Below are positions 26,511-34,333 of a stretch of DNA of 64,000 nt, piece by piece. Each line of letters starts with the position of its first letter. Position 1 is the first letter of the stretch. A program made the translations under genes and the position numbers. The notes under the pieces are model-generated. The model searched no databases and was not told the origin of the DNA. It saw only the letters and a program-made list of their open reading frames with translations. The stretch lies in assembly GCA_964531695.1 (NCBI GenBank), contig CAZHEH010000001.1, forward strand, positions 1 to 64,000. The letters run 5' to 3'. The stretch comes from JAGXKT01 sp964531695. GTDB lineage: Bacteria > Planctomycetota > Phycisphaerae > SM23-33.

Positions 26511-26540
26511 AGATTACAGAAACCCCCGACCGACAGTCAA
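26511..26540 (-). promoter_or_regulatory. nusA operon promoter
   Basis: TTGACT (26540-26535), 18-base spacer, TAATCT (26516-26511) on the minus strand. Good sigma-70-type match. Confidence 0.6.
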
Positions 26541-26583
26541 ACAAAAAAGCGTCCAAAGGCCTTGCCTCAACCGCTCGTGCGGC

Positions 26584-26612
26584 TTGCCCGCCCCGGAGGA
26601 ATCCCGTAATCT
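26584..26612 (+). promoter_or_regulatory. serS promoter
   Basis: TTGCCC (26584-26589), 17-base spacer, TAATCT (26607-26612); predicted leader of about 36 bases. It shares its -10 hexamer with the divergent nusA promoter. Confidence 0.5.
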
Positions 26613-26654
26613 GGCCGCGCCGCGCAACGCACCCGCGCGAGAACGGGCATCAAC

Positions 26655-27929
26655 ATGATCGACATCAAACAGATCCGCAACAAGCCGGCCCAATACGCCG
26701 AGGCCGCCCAATGGAAGAACTTCGCCGTTGACATCGACCGGCTTCTGGAAGTCGACGGCAAGCTGCTCGACGCCCAGCGGGAGCTTCAGGACCTGCGGAC
26801 CGAGCAGAACCGGGCCGGCAAGGAAATCGCCAAACTGAAAGGCGACGAAAAGCAGGCCGCAATCCAGCGCATGTCGGAACTCAAGGCCCGTGCGAAGGAG
26901 TTGGATGAGCAGGTCCAGGCGCTGGAGCCGGAGTTCCGCGAGCTGATGCTCCGTGTGCCCCAGCCGCCGGACCCGGACGTGCCGCTCGGGGCCGATGATA
27001 CGCAGAACGTGGAGCTTCGCCGGGTCGGTGAAATCCCCGAGTTCGACTTCGAGCCGAAGGACCACGTCGAACTCGGCGAGCGACTCGGCATCATCGACAC
27101 GCCGCGCGGCGTAAAGCTTTCCGGAAGCAGAAATTACGTACTCTGTGGCGCCGGCGCCATGCTCCATTACGCCGTACTCCGCCTCGCACAGGACCAAATG
27201 ACGGCCAAGGGCTATACGCTGCTGAACGTGCCGGTGCTTGTCAATGAGGACGTCATGTACGGCACGGGCTACTTCCCCATCGGCCGGGACGAGGCCTACC
27301 TCTGCGAGCGGGACGAGCAGGCCCTCGTGGGAACCAGCGAGGTCTCCCTTACGGCCTATCACACCGACGAGATCCTCGAGGCGGGCGACTTGCCCAAGAA
27401 ATATATCGCGTTTTCCACTTGCTTCCGCCGGGAGGCCGGGGCGGCCGGCAAGGACACCCGCGGGCTTTATCGCATTCACTTCTTCGACAAGGTCGAGCAG
27501 GTCGTCATCTGCGAGGCGGACGTCGAGCAGTCCAAGCGCTTTCACGACGAGATCCTCGCCAACTCGGAGGACGTGCTCCGGGCGCTCGGCCTGCCCTACC
27601 GGGTCGTGAACGTCTGCACGGGCGACCTCGGCCTCGGGCAGGTTCAGAAGTACGACATCGAGACGTGGATGCCCTCCCGCGGGAGCTACGGCGAGACGCA
27701 CTCGGCCAGCCGGTTCTACGACTTCCAGGCCCGGCGGCTGAACATTCGCTACCGCGACGCCGACGGGAACCTCCAGCACTGCCACACGCTCAACAACACG
27801 GTCATCGCCAGCCCGCGGATCCTGATCCCGATCCTCGAACTGTTCCAGAACGCCGACGGCTCGGTCACCGTGCCGGAGCCACTCCGGCCGTACATGAACG
27901 GCATGGAACGGATCGAGCCGACAAAGTAG
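26655..27929 (+). CDS. serS: Serine--tRNA ligase
   Basis: A 424-residue class II synthetase charging tRNA-Ser (and tRNA-Sec where present). Residues 1-105 form the N-terminal coiled-coil arm that grips the long variable arm of tRNA-Ser ('LLDAQRELQDLRTEQNRAGKEIAKLKG'). The core has motif 2 ('FSTCFRREAGAAGKDTRGLYRIHFF') and motif 3 ('TLNNTVIASPRILIPILE'). Motif 3 is the variant with NNTVIASPR rather than the commoner NGSGLAVGR; the catalytic Arg is kept. It starts at ATG 26655 behind its own promoter, divergent from nusA. Confidence 0.96.
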   Translation: MIDIKQIRNKPAQYAEAAQWKNFAVDIDRLLEVDGKLLDAQRELQDLRTEQNRAGKEIAKLKGDEKQAAIQRMSELKARAKELDEQVQALEPEFRELMLRVPQPPDPDVPLGADDTQNVELRRVGEIPEFDFEPKDHVELGERLGIIDTPRGVKLSGSRNYVLCGAGAMLHYAVLRLAQDQMTAKGYTLLNVPVLVNEDVMYGTGYFPIGRDEAYLCERDEQALVGTSEVSLTAYHTDEILEAGDLPKKYIAFSTCFRREAGAAGKDTRGLYRIHFFDKVEQVVICEADVEQSKRFHDEILANSEDVLRALGLPYRVVNVCTGDLGLGQVQKYDIETWMPSRGSYGETHSASRFYDFQARRLNIRYRDADGNLQHCHTLNNTVIASPRILIPILELFQNADGSVTVPEPLRPYMNGMERIEPTK

Positions 27930-27932
27930 CCC

Positions 27933-27960
27933 TTGTCAATTCCGCGTCGCGCGGGATAAT
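27933..27960 (+). promoter_or_regulatory. DAHP synthase promoter
   Basis: TTGTCA (27933-27938), 16-base spacer, GATAAT (27955-27960), directly after the serS stop. Predicted start near 27967. Confidence 0.6.
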
Positions 27961-28200
27961 GAGCCCATCGGGCAGACGCCCGCACGGAGCAAACCGATGT
28001 CGGACACGGCGCACAGAGCGGAGGCACACGGCCGGGGCATGCGAGAGACCTCTCGCGTGAACTCCGGCGGGGTCTTTGCCCGCGCCCATTTCGCCCTGTT
28101 CTATTGGCGCCGCGGCTGAACCGCGGGGCCGTCGTCTCCTCACGAACGAACCTCCCCGAATCCATCGGCCGATCCATGCATCGGCAAAGGAGAAACTACG
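27961..28200 (+). promoter_or_regulatory. Long leader of the DAHP synthase gene
   Basis: About 234 untranslated bases with several possible stems (for example GCCGCGG/CCGCGGGGC near 28110-28130 and CATCGGCC/GCATCGGC near 28160-28190). It also holds a stretch GCGCACAGAGCGGAGGCAC that resembles one arm of the 33036-33217 element. It ends in a strong ribosome site AAAGGAG. No leader peptide rich in Trp, Tyr or Phe was seen. Confidence 0.4.
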
Positions 28201-29220
28201 ATGATCGTCGTAATGAAGCCCGGAGCGGACGAGCAGCAGATCCAGCACGTGATCGACCTCGTGCGGGACTACGGCCTGAAGGACCACCCGATCTACGGCA
28301 CGGATCGTACCGTCATCGCGTGCATCGGCGACAAGCGGGCCGTGGACAAGGGCGCGATCGAGACCGCCCCGATGGTCGAGCGGATCGTGCCGATCCTCGC
28401 CCCGTACAAGATGGCCTCGACGGAGGTGAAGAAGGAGCGTAGCGAGATCGCCATCGGCCCGGAGGGCTTCCCCGTGGGCGGGCAGCGGGTCGGCGTGATC
28501 GCCGGCCCGTGTGCCGTCGAGAGCCGGGACCAGCTCCTGCGTACCGCTGACGCGGTCAAGGCGGCGGGCGCGATCGGCCTGCGGGGCGGGGCTTACAAGC
28601 CGCGGACGAGCCCCTACACCTTCCAGGGCATGGGCGTGGAGGGGCTCCAACTCCTCGCCGAGGCGCGCGACAAGACCGGCCTGGCGATCGTCACCGAGGT
28701 CATCGGCCTCGAGCAGGTCGAGCCGGTGGCCGAGTACGCGGACGTCCTGCAGATCGGCGCCCGCAACATGCAGCATTACCCCTTGCTGGAGGCCGTGGGG
28801 CAGGCGGGCAAGCCCGTAATGCTCAAGCGGGGCCTCAGCGCCAAGCTCGAGGAGTTCCTGCTCGCGGCGGAGTATGTCATCAACGCCGGCAACACGCAGG
28901 TCATCCTGTGCGAGCGGGGCATCCGGACCTTCGAGGACCACGTGCGAAACACGCTCCCGCTGGCCAGCGTGCCCGAGCTCAACGAGCGGACGCACCTGCC
29001 GGTCGTGATCGATCCGTCACATGGGACCGGACACGCGTATCTCGTGCCCGCCATGTGCCGTGCGGCCGTGGCGGCCGGAGCCGACGGGCTCCTGCTGGAG
29101 GTTCACCCCGACCCCGAGCACGCGATGTCGGACGGCGCTCAGTCCCTCACCCCGACCGCTCTGAGCGACATGATTCCCGTGCTGGGACGAATCGCGGAAG
29201 CCGTAGGGCGAACGCTGTAG
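28201..29220 (+). CDS. aroF: 3-deoxy-7-phosphoheptulonate (DAHP) synthase, type I beta
   Basis: A 339-residue enzyme condensing PEP and erythrose 4-phosphate, the first step of the shikimate pathway. Residues 1-70 ('MIVVMKPGADEQQIQHVIDLVRDYG') are the ferredoxin-like regulatory domain found in Thermotoga-type enzymes, which mediates Tyr/Phe feedback. The barrel has 'IAGPCAVESRDQ', 'LRGGAYKPRTSPYTFQG', 'DVLQIGARNMQHYPLL', 'PVMLKRGLSA' and 'PVVIDPSHGTGH', including the metal-binding Cys and His. It is a single gene with its own promoter and long leader. The symbol follows common usage for this form. Confidence 0.93.
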   Translation: MIVVMKPGADEQQIQHVIDLVRDYGLKDHPIYGTDRTVIACIGDKRAVDKGAIETAPMVERIVPILAPYKMASTEVKKERSEIAIGPEGFPVGGQRVGVIAGPCAVESRDQLLRTADAVKAAGAIGLRGGAYKPRTSPYTFQGMGVEGLQLLAEARDKTGLAIVTEVIGLEQVEPVAEYADVLQIGARNMQHYPLLEAVGQAGKPVMLKRGLSAKLEEFLLAAEYVINAGNTQVILCERGIRTFEDHVRNTLPLASVPELNERTHLPVVIDPSHGTGHAYLVPAMCRAAVAAGADGLLLEVHPDPEHAMSDGAQSLTPTALSDMIPVLGRIAEAVGRTL

Positions 29221-29241
29221 ATAAATAATTTCGGTTTTTGG

Positions 29242-29269
29242 TTGTCGCATAGCGTTTGTGAGCTAGAAT
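29242..29269 (+). promoter_or_regulatory. Promoter of the PEP-CTERM gene
   Basis: TTGTCG (29242-29247), 16-base spacer, TAGAAT (29264-29269), in a locally AT-richer stretch after the DAHP synthase stop. It gives a leader of about 270 bases. Confidence 0.55.
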
Positions 29270-29321
29270 AGATGTGGCTTGACTGCATGTGCGGGAGCCA
29301 TGCGGAATCTCTTTTCCGCGG

Positions 29322-29467
29322 CATGGACGATCTCGCTCGTTCGCCCCAGCCCAGGCCACACGGCCGAGTTCCCAGTCCGCACCTCAGGGAGCGATGCGGG
29401 CGTCTCAGCGGGCATGGGCGTTCTCGCTCGATCGCCTCTTACCCGAGGCCGCACGGCCAAGTTCCCA
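29322..29467 (+). repeat. Two imperfect direct repeats in the PEP-CTERM leader
   Basis: Copies at 29322-29374 and 29413-29467 (period about 91) share CATGG-C-TCTCGCTCG, GGCC-CACGGCC and AGTTCCCA. The 325 bases from 29221 to 29545 hold only the promoter, these repeats and a ribosome site (AAGGAG); short ORFs across the repeats look spurious. Confidence 0.65.
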
Positions 29468-29545
29468 CCCAAGTAAGGTACTTCTCGTTGTATTGGCAAA
29501 TCGGACGCGTGGCATGTCCTGGCGCCCAGGCAAAAGGAGCCGCAG

Positions 29546-30256
29546 ATGACTAGAAAGCTTGGTGTGAAGATGCAGTTGTGTGCGCTGTTTGCTGCTGTGG
29601 GAATCTGCACGGCGATCGCCGCGGGCGACGACTTTAACCCGCCGCCATGGCGAGGCGAATGGAGCACGACGACGCAGTATTGGGAGTTCTCCACGGAGGC
29701 CAACCCGACCGAAGGCATGACGCCCGACGGACCCGGGCCGCTCGTGCAAGGCGAGCAAGGCCAGCCCTACCCGCCCGGCTACCTCCCGAGCACTCGAGTA
29801 TGGGTCTACCCCTTTGGCGAATGGATCGACATCTACAACGACGAATCCGGCCGCCAGGGCGTCTGGCCGCTTTCGGGTGAGATCGAGGTGATAGTCGACA
29901 ATCACGAGCCGCCGAATCCGGAGAAGTGGATGCACGTCCAGCTTACCTGGAAGGAACAGGACCCAGGCGCGCCGATCGACCCGAATATGCTGATCATCGG
30001 CCGTGGCGCCAGCGGGCCGGACGGCCCGTACAATCAGGGCCCGATCACGGCTACGGACACGGTTGACAACTTCGGATGGCATCACACGCTGTACGAATGG
30101 AGGGTCGTCCCCAACCCGGTGGATGAGACCTTCACGATCGCCGGGGAAATCGACGTCGACGAGTTGGTGATCGATACGTGGTGCATCCCCGAGCCGGCGT
30201 CGATGGGCCTGCTGGCGATCGGCGGGCTTGCCCTGCTGCGGCGAAGGCGGCGGTAG
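29546..30256 (+). CDS. Secreted PEP-CTERM sorted protein
   Basis: A 236-residue exported protein. Residues 1-25 are a signal peptide (ending AAVGICTAIAAG). The middle is rich in Pro, Gly, Trp and acidic residues with no family I recognise ('RVWVYPFGEWIDIYND', 'EIEVIVDNHEPPNPEKW'), probably beta-rich. The C-terminus is a textbook PEP-CTERM tail: PEPASMGLLAIGG, a hydrophobic helix, then RRRRR. Such proteins are processed by an exosortase (EpsH family) and handed to the cell surface or exopolysaccharide matrix; no exosortase is in the window. AAAAGGAG precedes the ATG. The protein is probably an abundant surface or matrix component, given the strong promoter and ribosome site. Confidence 0.85.
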   Translation: MTRKLGVKMQLCALFAAVGICTAIAAGDDFNPPPWRGEWSTTTQYWEFSTEANPTEGMTPDGPGPLVQGEQGQPYPPGYLPSTRVWVYPFGEWIDIYNDESGRQGVWPLSGEIEVIVDNHEPPNPEKWMHVQLTWKEQDPGAPIDPNMLIIGRGASGPDGPYNQGPITATDTVDNFGWHHTLYEWRVVPNPVDETFTIAGEIDVDELVIDTWCIPEPASMGLLAIGGLALLRRRRR

Positions 30257-30293
30257 GCGACACGGCTTCAGGCAAGCTTGGCCTATGCAAGCG

Positions 30294-30319
30294 CACGGCC
30301 GGCCTCCGGGTCGGCCGTG
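30294..30319 (+). other. Stem-loop after the PEP-CTERM gene
   Basis: CACGGCC-(12)-GGCCGTG, with a GT-rich rather than T-rich tail. A weak or Rho-independent-like terminator is possible but not convincing. Confidence 0.35.
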
Positions 30320-30455
30320 TGTGTGCGCAGACACCTAGCGGCCCGGAAAGGGGCTCAGGCGCCTTTCCAAGGGCAAGCGCTCCGGCTGGCCTGCAGGACA
30401 TGCCCGAACGCCGCGCCGCGTCCGAAAAGTGTACCGGCGGCTACCTCCCTGCCCG

Positions 30456-30461
30456 TACAAT
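30456..30461 (+). promoter_or_regulatory. -10 box placing transcription start at the comEC ATG
   Basis: TACAAT ends 6 bases before the ATG at 30468, and no Shine-Dalgarno sequence is present. A normal start point would be the A of the ATG. Confidence 0.45.
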
Positions 30462-30467
30462 CCGCCC

Positions 30468-33029
30468 ATGGCACCGTCCGAAACCGGGGACCGGGGACCT
30501 CGGGTCCGACTCCTTCGCGCGCCGCTGGCACCGGTCGCGGTCGGGTTGGCGTGTGGCATCGCGGCCGGGTGCTGGGCTGACCTGCCGCCGGCGGCCTGGG
30601 GCGCGGTCGCGGCAGTAGCCGGGCTGGCGGCCGTGCTCACCGTGCCTCGCCCGAACCTGCGTCCCATCGCGACCGGGGCGGCATTGACGGCCGTCGCGGC
30701 GCTGGGGGGCCTCTCCGCCGAGCTTCGGCGCGGGCACGTCTCCGACGACGACATCGTCACCTACGCGACCGAGGCGCCGCGGCTGGCGACGGTCCGGGGC
30801 CGAATCCTCACGGTGCCGCGCATCCGAAGCTCCGGGGAGTCGCTGGAGTTCGGCTACAAGCCCGACCCGAAGACGGGCTTCATCCTGGCAGCCGACGCCG
30901 TCCGCACCACCGACGGCTGGCGGCGGGCGGATGGACGGTTGCGCGTATCGCTGGGGGAGCCGGCCTGGCAATTGCGGGCCGGGCAGCAGGTCCAGATCGC
31001 CGGCTGGCTCAGCCGGCCCGCCGGGCCCTCGAACCCCGGCCAGCGGGACTGGGCAAAGCTGGACCGCGACCACGGCATCCGCGTGCAGCTCAGCGCGCCG
31101 GGCGCCGACGGAGCGCGCGTCCTCGCAGAAGACGCCCTGCGCCGCCCGTGGAACGAGCGGATCCTCTGGAACCTGCGCACGGCCGCCCGGCAGCATCTGG
31201 CCGACTGCGGAGACGAGCGATCCGGCGCGATGCTCAACGCGCTGGTCATCGGCGAGCGCTCCCCGGCGCTGGCCGAGCTGAGCCGCACGATGCGCCGCAC
31301 GGGCGTGGCCCACCTTCTGAGCATCTCGGGCATGCACCTGGGCATCTTCCTCGGATTCGTCTACGGCGTGTGCCGGCTGGCGGCACTGACGCCGCGACGT
31401 TCGGCCGTCGTCGTACTGGTCGTTCTCGGCAGCTACCTCGTGCTGGCCACGCCGCGGGCGCCGCTGCTGCGAAGCGTCATCATGGCGGTGGCGATCTGCG
31501 CGGCCGCGATCTTCCGCCGCCGCCTCTCCATGCTGAATGCCCTGTCTCTCGCGGCGATCCTGCTGCTGGTGATGGACCCGCTCCGGCTCTTCCGCGCGGG
31601 CTTCCAGCTCAGCTTCGGCATCGTCGCGGGCCTGATCCTGCTGCACCGCGCAATGCGGCAGGCGCTGTTCGGACGGTTCATCCGCGGACGCGGGCTGATG
31701 GTCTTCCGCGGCGACCAACGCGCCGCCCGCTGGCTGCACTACCGCGCGGCGAACGCCATGATGGACGTGGTCGCGGCCTCGCTGACGGCCTACCTCGTGG
31801 CCGCGCCGCTCGTGGCGCACCACTTCGGCATCTTCAGCCCGTATGCGCCGGTGCTGAGCATCCTCCTGCTGCCGCTTGTGGCAGGCGTGCTGATTCCCGG
31901 TTACGTGTCGCTCGCGCTCGCCTGGCCGCTGCCGAACCTGTCGTATCAGATCGGCCGGCTGGCGGCCGGCGCGGCCGACTGGCTGGCAACCGCGGTCGGG
32001 TGGATCGGGCACCTGCCGGGGGCGTCCTGGACCCTGCGCCCGGTTCCGGCGGCCTGGGCGGCGGGCTTCCTGGCGATCCTCGCGCTGGTGGCGCTGCATC
32101 GGCGGATCCCGCGCGGGCGTGCATGGGTAGCGGCCGCGGTGGTCCTGCTGGCGGCGGCGACGGCCTGGACGCAACGGACGGCCCCTTCGCCCCCGGCCGC
32201 CGAGCTGCACTTGCTGGACGTCGGCAGCGGGCAGTGCGCCGTGCTGCACCTGCCAAGCGGCCGGACCGTGCTGATCGACGCCGGCACGCGCAGCGGCTAC
32301 GACGCGGGGCGGGCCGCACTGCTGCCGTTCCTGCGCGAGCTGCGCCTGCCCGCCCCGAGCGAGGCGTTCATCTCACACGGGGACACGGACCACTACAACG
32401 CGCTGCCGCCGCTCCTGCCGCCCGACCGGGAACCCGGCGTGCCGCGGCTGCGGGGCGCCTGGGTGAGCCGCTACTTCGCCACGGGTGGCGAGGGTCGGCG
32501 GGCGGAAGGCCCGGAAGCCGGGGAGTTCGCCCGGATGCTGGAGGCCGGGGACGTGGACTTGCGGCGGCTGGCGGCCGGGGATCTCGTGCGGCTGGACGAA
32601 CGGACGGAGGTGGAGGTCCTGTGGCCACCGCCGGGGCGCGACGAGGAGATCGCCGCGAACGTGAACAACACATCCCTCGTCATTCGCGTCCGCTGCGACG
32701 GCCGGACCGCCATGCTCTGCGGCGACCTGAGCGAGCTCGGGCAGCGCCGCCTGGTCGCCTCCGGCGCGGACCTGCGGGCGGATGTGCTGGTGATGCCGCA
32801 CCATGGCGGCTGGTGCAAGGCGCTGCCGGCGTTCCTCCAAGCGGTCGAGCCGGAGATCGTCCTCGTCAGCGACAGCAGCGAGACGGACCTGCCGCCCACG
32901 GCCTCCCAAGAGCGGCGCGACTTCTACACGCGCCTGCCCTCGGCCTACCGCTTCTACGCGACGTACCGCAACGGCTGGATCCGCGTCCGCTTCGGCGCGG
33001 GCGGGCTCGACGTGCAGACCATGCGGTGA
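30468..33029 (+). CDS. comEC: ComEC/Rec2-family DNA uptake channel with metallo-beta-lactamase-like domain
   Basis: An 853-residue inner-membrane protein expected to pass single-stranded DNA into the cell during natural transformation. Order: two or three N-terminal helices (about 15-85), a soluble DUF4131/OB-like domain (90-245), the Competence membrane bundle (about 265-560, with 'GVAHLLSISGMHLGIFLGF' and 'FQLSFGIVAGLILL'), and a C-terminal MBL-fold domain. In the last, 'LLDVGSGQCAVLHLPSGRTVLIDAG', 'SHGDTDHYNAL' (about 635) and 'VMPHHGG' (about 776) keep the metal ligands, so the nuclease-like domain may be active. The ATG at 30468 follows a TACAAT box by 6 bases. Confidence 0.9.
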   Translation: MAPSETGDRGPRVRLLRAPLAPVAVGLACGIAAGCWADLPPAAWGAVAAVAGLAAVLTVPRPNLRPIATGAALTAVAALGGLSAELRRGHVSDDDIVTYATEAPRLATVRGRILTVPRIRSSGESLEFGYKPDPKTGFILAADAVRTTDGWRRADGRLRVSLGEPAWQLRAGQQVQIAGWLSRPAGPSNPGQRDWAKLDRDHGIRVQLSAPGADGARVLAEDALRRPWNERILWNLRTAARQHLADCGDERSGAMLNALVIGERSPALAELSRTMRRTGVAHLLSISGMHLGIFLGFVYGVCRLAALTPRRSAVVVLVVLGSYLVLATPRAPLLRSVIMAVAICAAAIFRRRLSMLNALSLAAILLLVMDPLRLFRAGFQLSFGIVAGLILLHRAMRQALFGRFIRGRGLMVFRGDQRAARWLHYRAANAMMDVVAASLTAYLVAAPLVAHHFGIFSPYAPVLSILLLPLVAGVLIPGYVSLALAWPLPNLSYQIGRLAAGAADWLATAVGWIGHLPGASWTLRPVPAAWAAGFLAILALVALHRRIPRGRAWVAAAVVLLAAATAWTQRTAPSPPAAELHLLDVGSGQCAVLHLPSGRTVLIDAGTRSGYDAGRAALLPFLRELRLPAPSEAFISHGDTDHYNALPPLLPPDREPGVPRLRGAWVSRYFATGGEGRRAEGPEAGEFARMLEAGDVDLRRLAAGDLVRLDERTEVEVLWPPPGRDEEIAANVNNTSLVIRVRCDGRTAMLCGDLSELGQRRLVASGADLRADVLVMPHHGGWCKALPAFLQAVEPEIVLVSDSSETDLPPTASQERRDFYTRLPSAYRFYATYRNGWIRVRFGAGGLDVQTMR

Positions 33030-33035
33030 AGCTTC

Positions 33036-33217
33036 TTCTCTGACCATCGAGGACACGAAGGAACACGTAGAACGAGCGAAGCGCCCGCTCCGCTTGAAGC
33101 GGGACGTTGGCAATGGTTCCGGAACCGACTTGCCGGTTCTTGCTGCGGACGTGAGCGCACGGCGGCCCCTCCCCGCCATCGCCTCCGTGCCGCTCTGTGC
33201 GCTCTGTGGTGAGAGAA
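33036..33217. repeat. Intergenic element with inverted 32-base ends
   Basis: Left arm 33036-33067 and right arm 33186-33217 are imperfect inverted copies (about 22 of 32 positions). The right arm reads CTGTGCGCTCTGTGGTGAGA. The element fills the whole gap between the comEC stop and the convergent proB stop. It has no coding content. Confidence 0.55.
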
Positions 33218-34333
33218 TCACCGAAGCATGAGGTTGTCCCGATGGACGACCTCGTCGTACGGCTTGTCGCCCAGGGCATCGGCAATCCGGCCGCTCTTGA
33301 GGCCCTGAATCCGGCCGATCTGCTCGGCGGAGTAGTTCGTCAGGCCCCGCGCGATCTCCCGGCCGTCGGGGTCGAGGATGGAAACGGTCGCGCCCTTGGC
33401 GAATCGCCCGATCACCCCCGTGATGCCCGAGGGCAGCAAGCTCTTGCCTCGCTCGGTCAGGGCGCGGGCCGCGCCGGCGTCCACCGCGATCTTACCCGCC
33501 GGGCGCGAGGCCTGGCCGATCCACCGCCGCCGGCTGGACATTCTGCGCTTTGCGGGCAAAATCAGCGTGCCGAGACGTTCCCCCGCCAGCAGGCGCTCCA
33601 GTACCCGCGGCATGCGGGCGCCGGCGATGACGGCGACCTCGCCCGCCTGCGTGACCAGCCGCGCCGCTTCGAGCTTCGTCGCCAGCCCGCCCGAGCCGCG
33701 CAAGCTGCGGACGCCGCTATCCAGCGCGAAGGCCCGGTCGTCGACCGTCTCGATCACGTCGAGCACCTCCCCCGCGTCCATCACGCCGTCCACGCTCGTC
33801 AGCAGAATCAGCGCGTCCGTATCCGTCACGCTCGCCACCAGCGCAGCCAGCACGTCGTTTTCGCCGAAGCGAATCTCGTCCACGGCGACCGTGTCGTTCT
33901 CGTTGACGATGGGCACCGCCCCCATCGCGTGCAGGGCCCTCAGCGTATTGCGAATGTTGAGGTACCGCGTGCGGTCCTCGAAGTCGTCCCGCGTGACGAG
34001 CACCTGCCCCACGCGCAGGCCCCGCCGGGCGAATGCGTCGTGGAAGGCCCGCATGAGCTGGCCCTGCCCCACGGCCGCGGCGGCCTGAAGATCGGGCATG
34101 GCCTTGGGCCGCTCGGCCAGGCCCAACTCGCCCATGCCCGCGCCGATCGCCCCGCTGGCCACGAGCGCCACGTCCACGCCGCTCTTGCGGAGCGCAGCGA
34201 TCTGCCCGGCCAGCTCCGAGATCGACTGGGCATCGGGCCGGCCGGATTCGTCGCAAATGCCGTTGGTTCCAATCTTGACTACGACCCGCCGGGCGGCCGT
34301 GAGCACGTCCTGTCGGATCGACCTATCCGGCAT
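33218..34333 (-). CDS. proB: Glutamate 5-kinase
   Basis: A 371-residue enzyme phosphorylating glutamate at the start of proline synthesis. The amino-acid-kinase domain (1-260) has 'RRVVVKIGTNGI', 'VALVASGAIGAGMGELGL', 'VPIVNENDTVAVDEIRFGENDVLAA' and 'RGSGGLATKLEAARLVTQAG'. A PUA domain makes up about 275-371 ('GKIAVDAGAARALTERGKSLLPSGI'), as in full-length bacterial forms. The gene overlaps the 3' end of waaA by 11 bases on the same strand. proA is not in the window. Confidence 0.94.
   Translation of the reverse strand: MPDRSIRQDVLTAARRVVVKIGTNGICDESGRPDAQSISELAGQIAALRKSGVDVALVASGAIGAGMGELGLAERPKAMPDLQAAAAVGQGQLMRAFHDAFARRGLRVGQVLVTRDDFEDRTRYLNIRNTLRALHAMGAVPIVNENDTVAVDEIRFGENDVLAALVASVTDTDALILLTSVDGVMDAGEVLDVIETVDDRAFALDSGVRSLRGSGGLATKLEAARLVTQAGEVAVIAGARMPRVLERLLAGERLGTLILPAKRRMSSRRRWIGQASRPAGKIAVDAGAARALTERGKSLLPSGITGVIGRFAKGATVSILDPDGREIARGLTNYSAEQIGRIQGLKSGRIADALGDKPYDEVVHRDNLMLR

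Noticed and set aside
29272..29553. Small ORFs across the direct repeats before the PEP-CTERM gene
   Set aside because: Several frames are open at once, all Arg/Pro/Ser rich, none with a ribosome site.
30294..30319. Terminator after the PEP-CTERM gene
   Set aside because: A stem is present but the T-run is missing, so it is listed only as a stem-loop.
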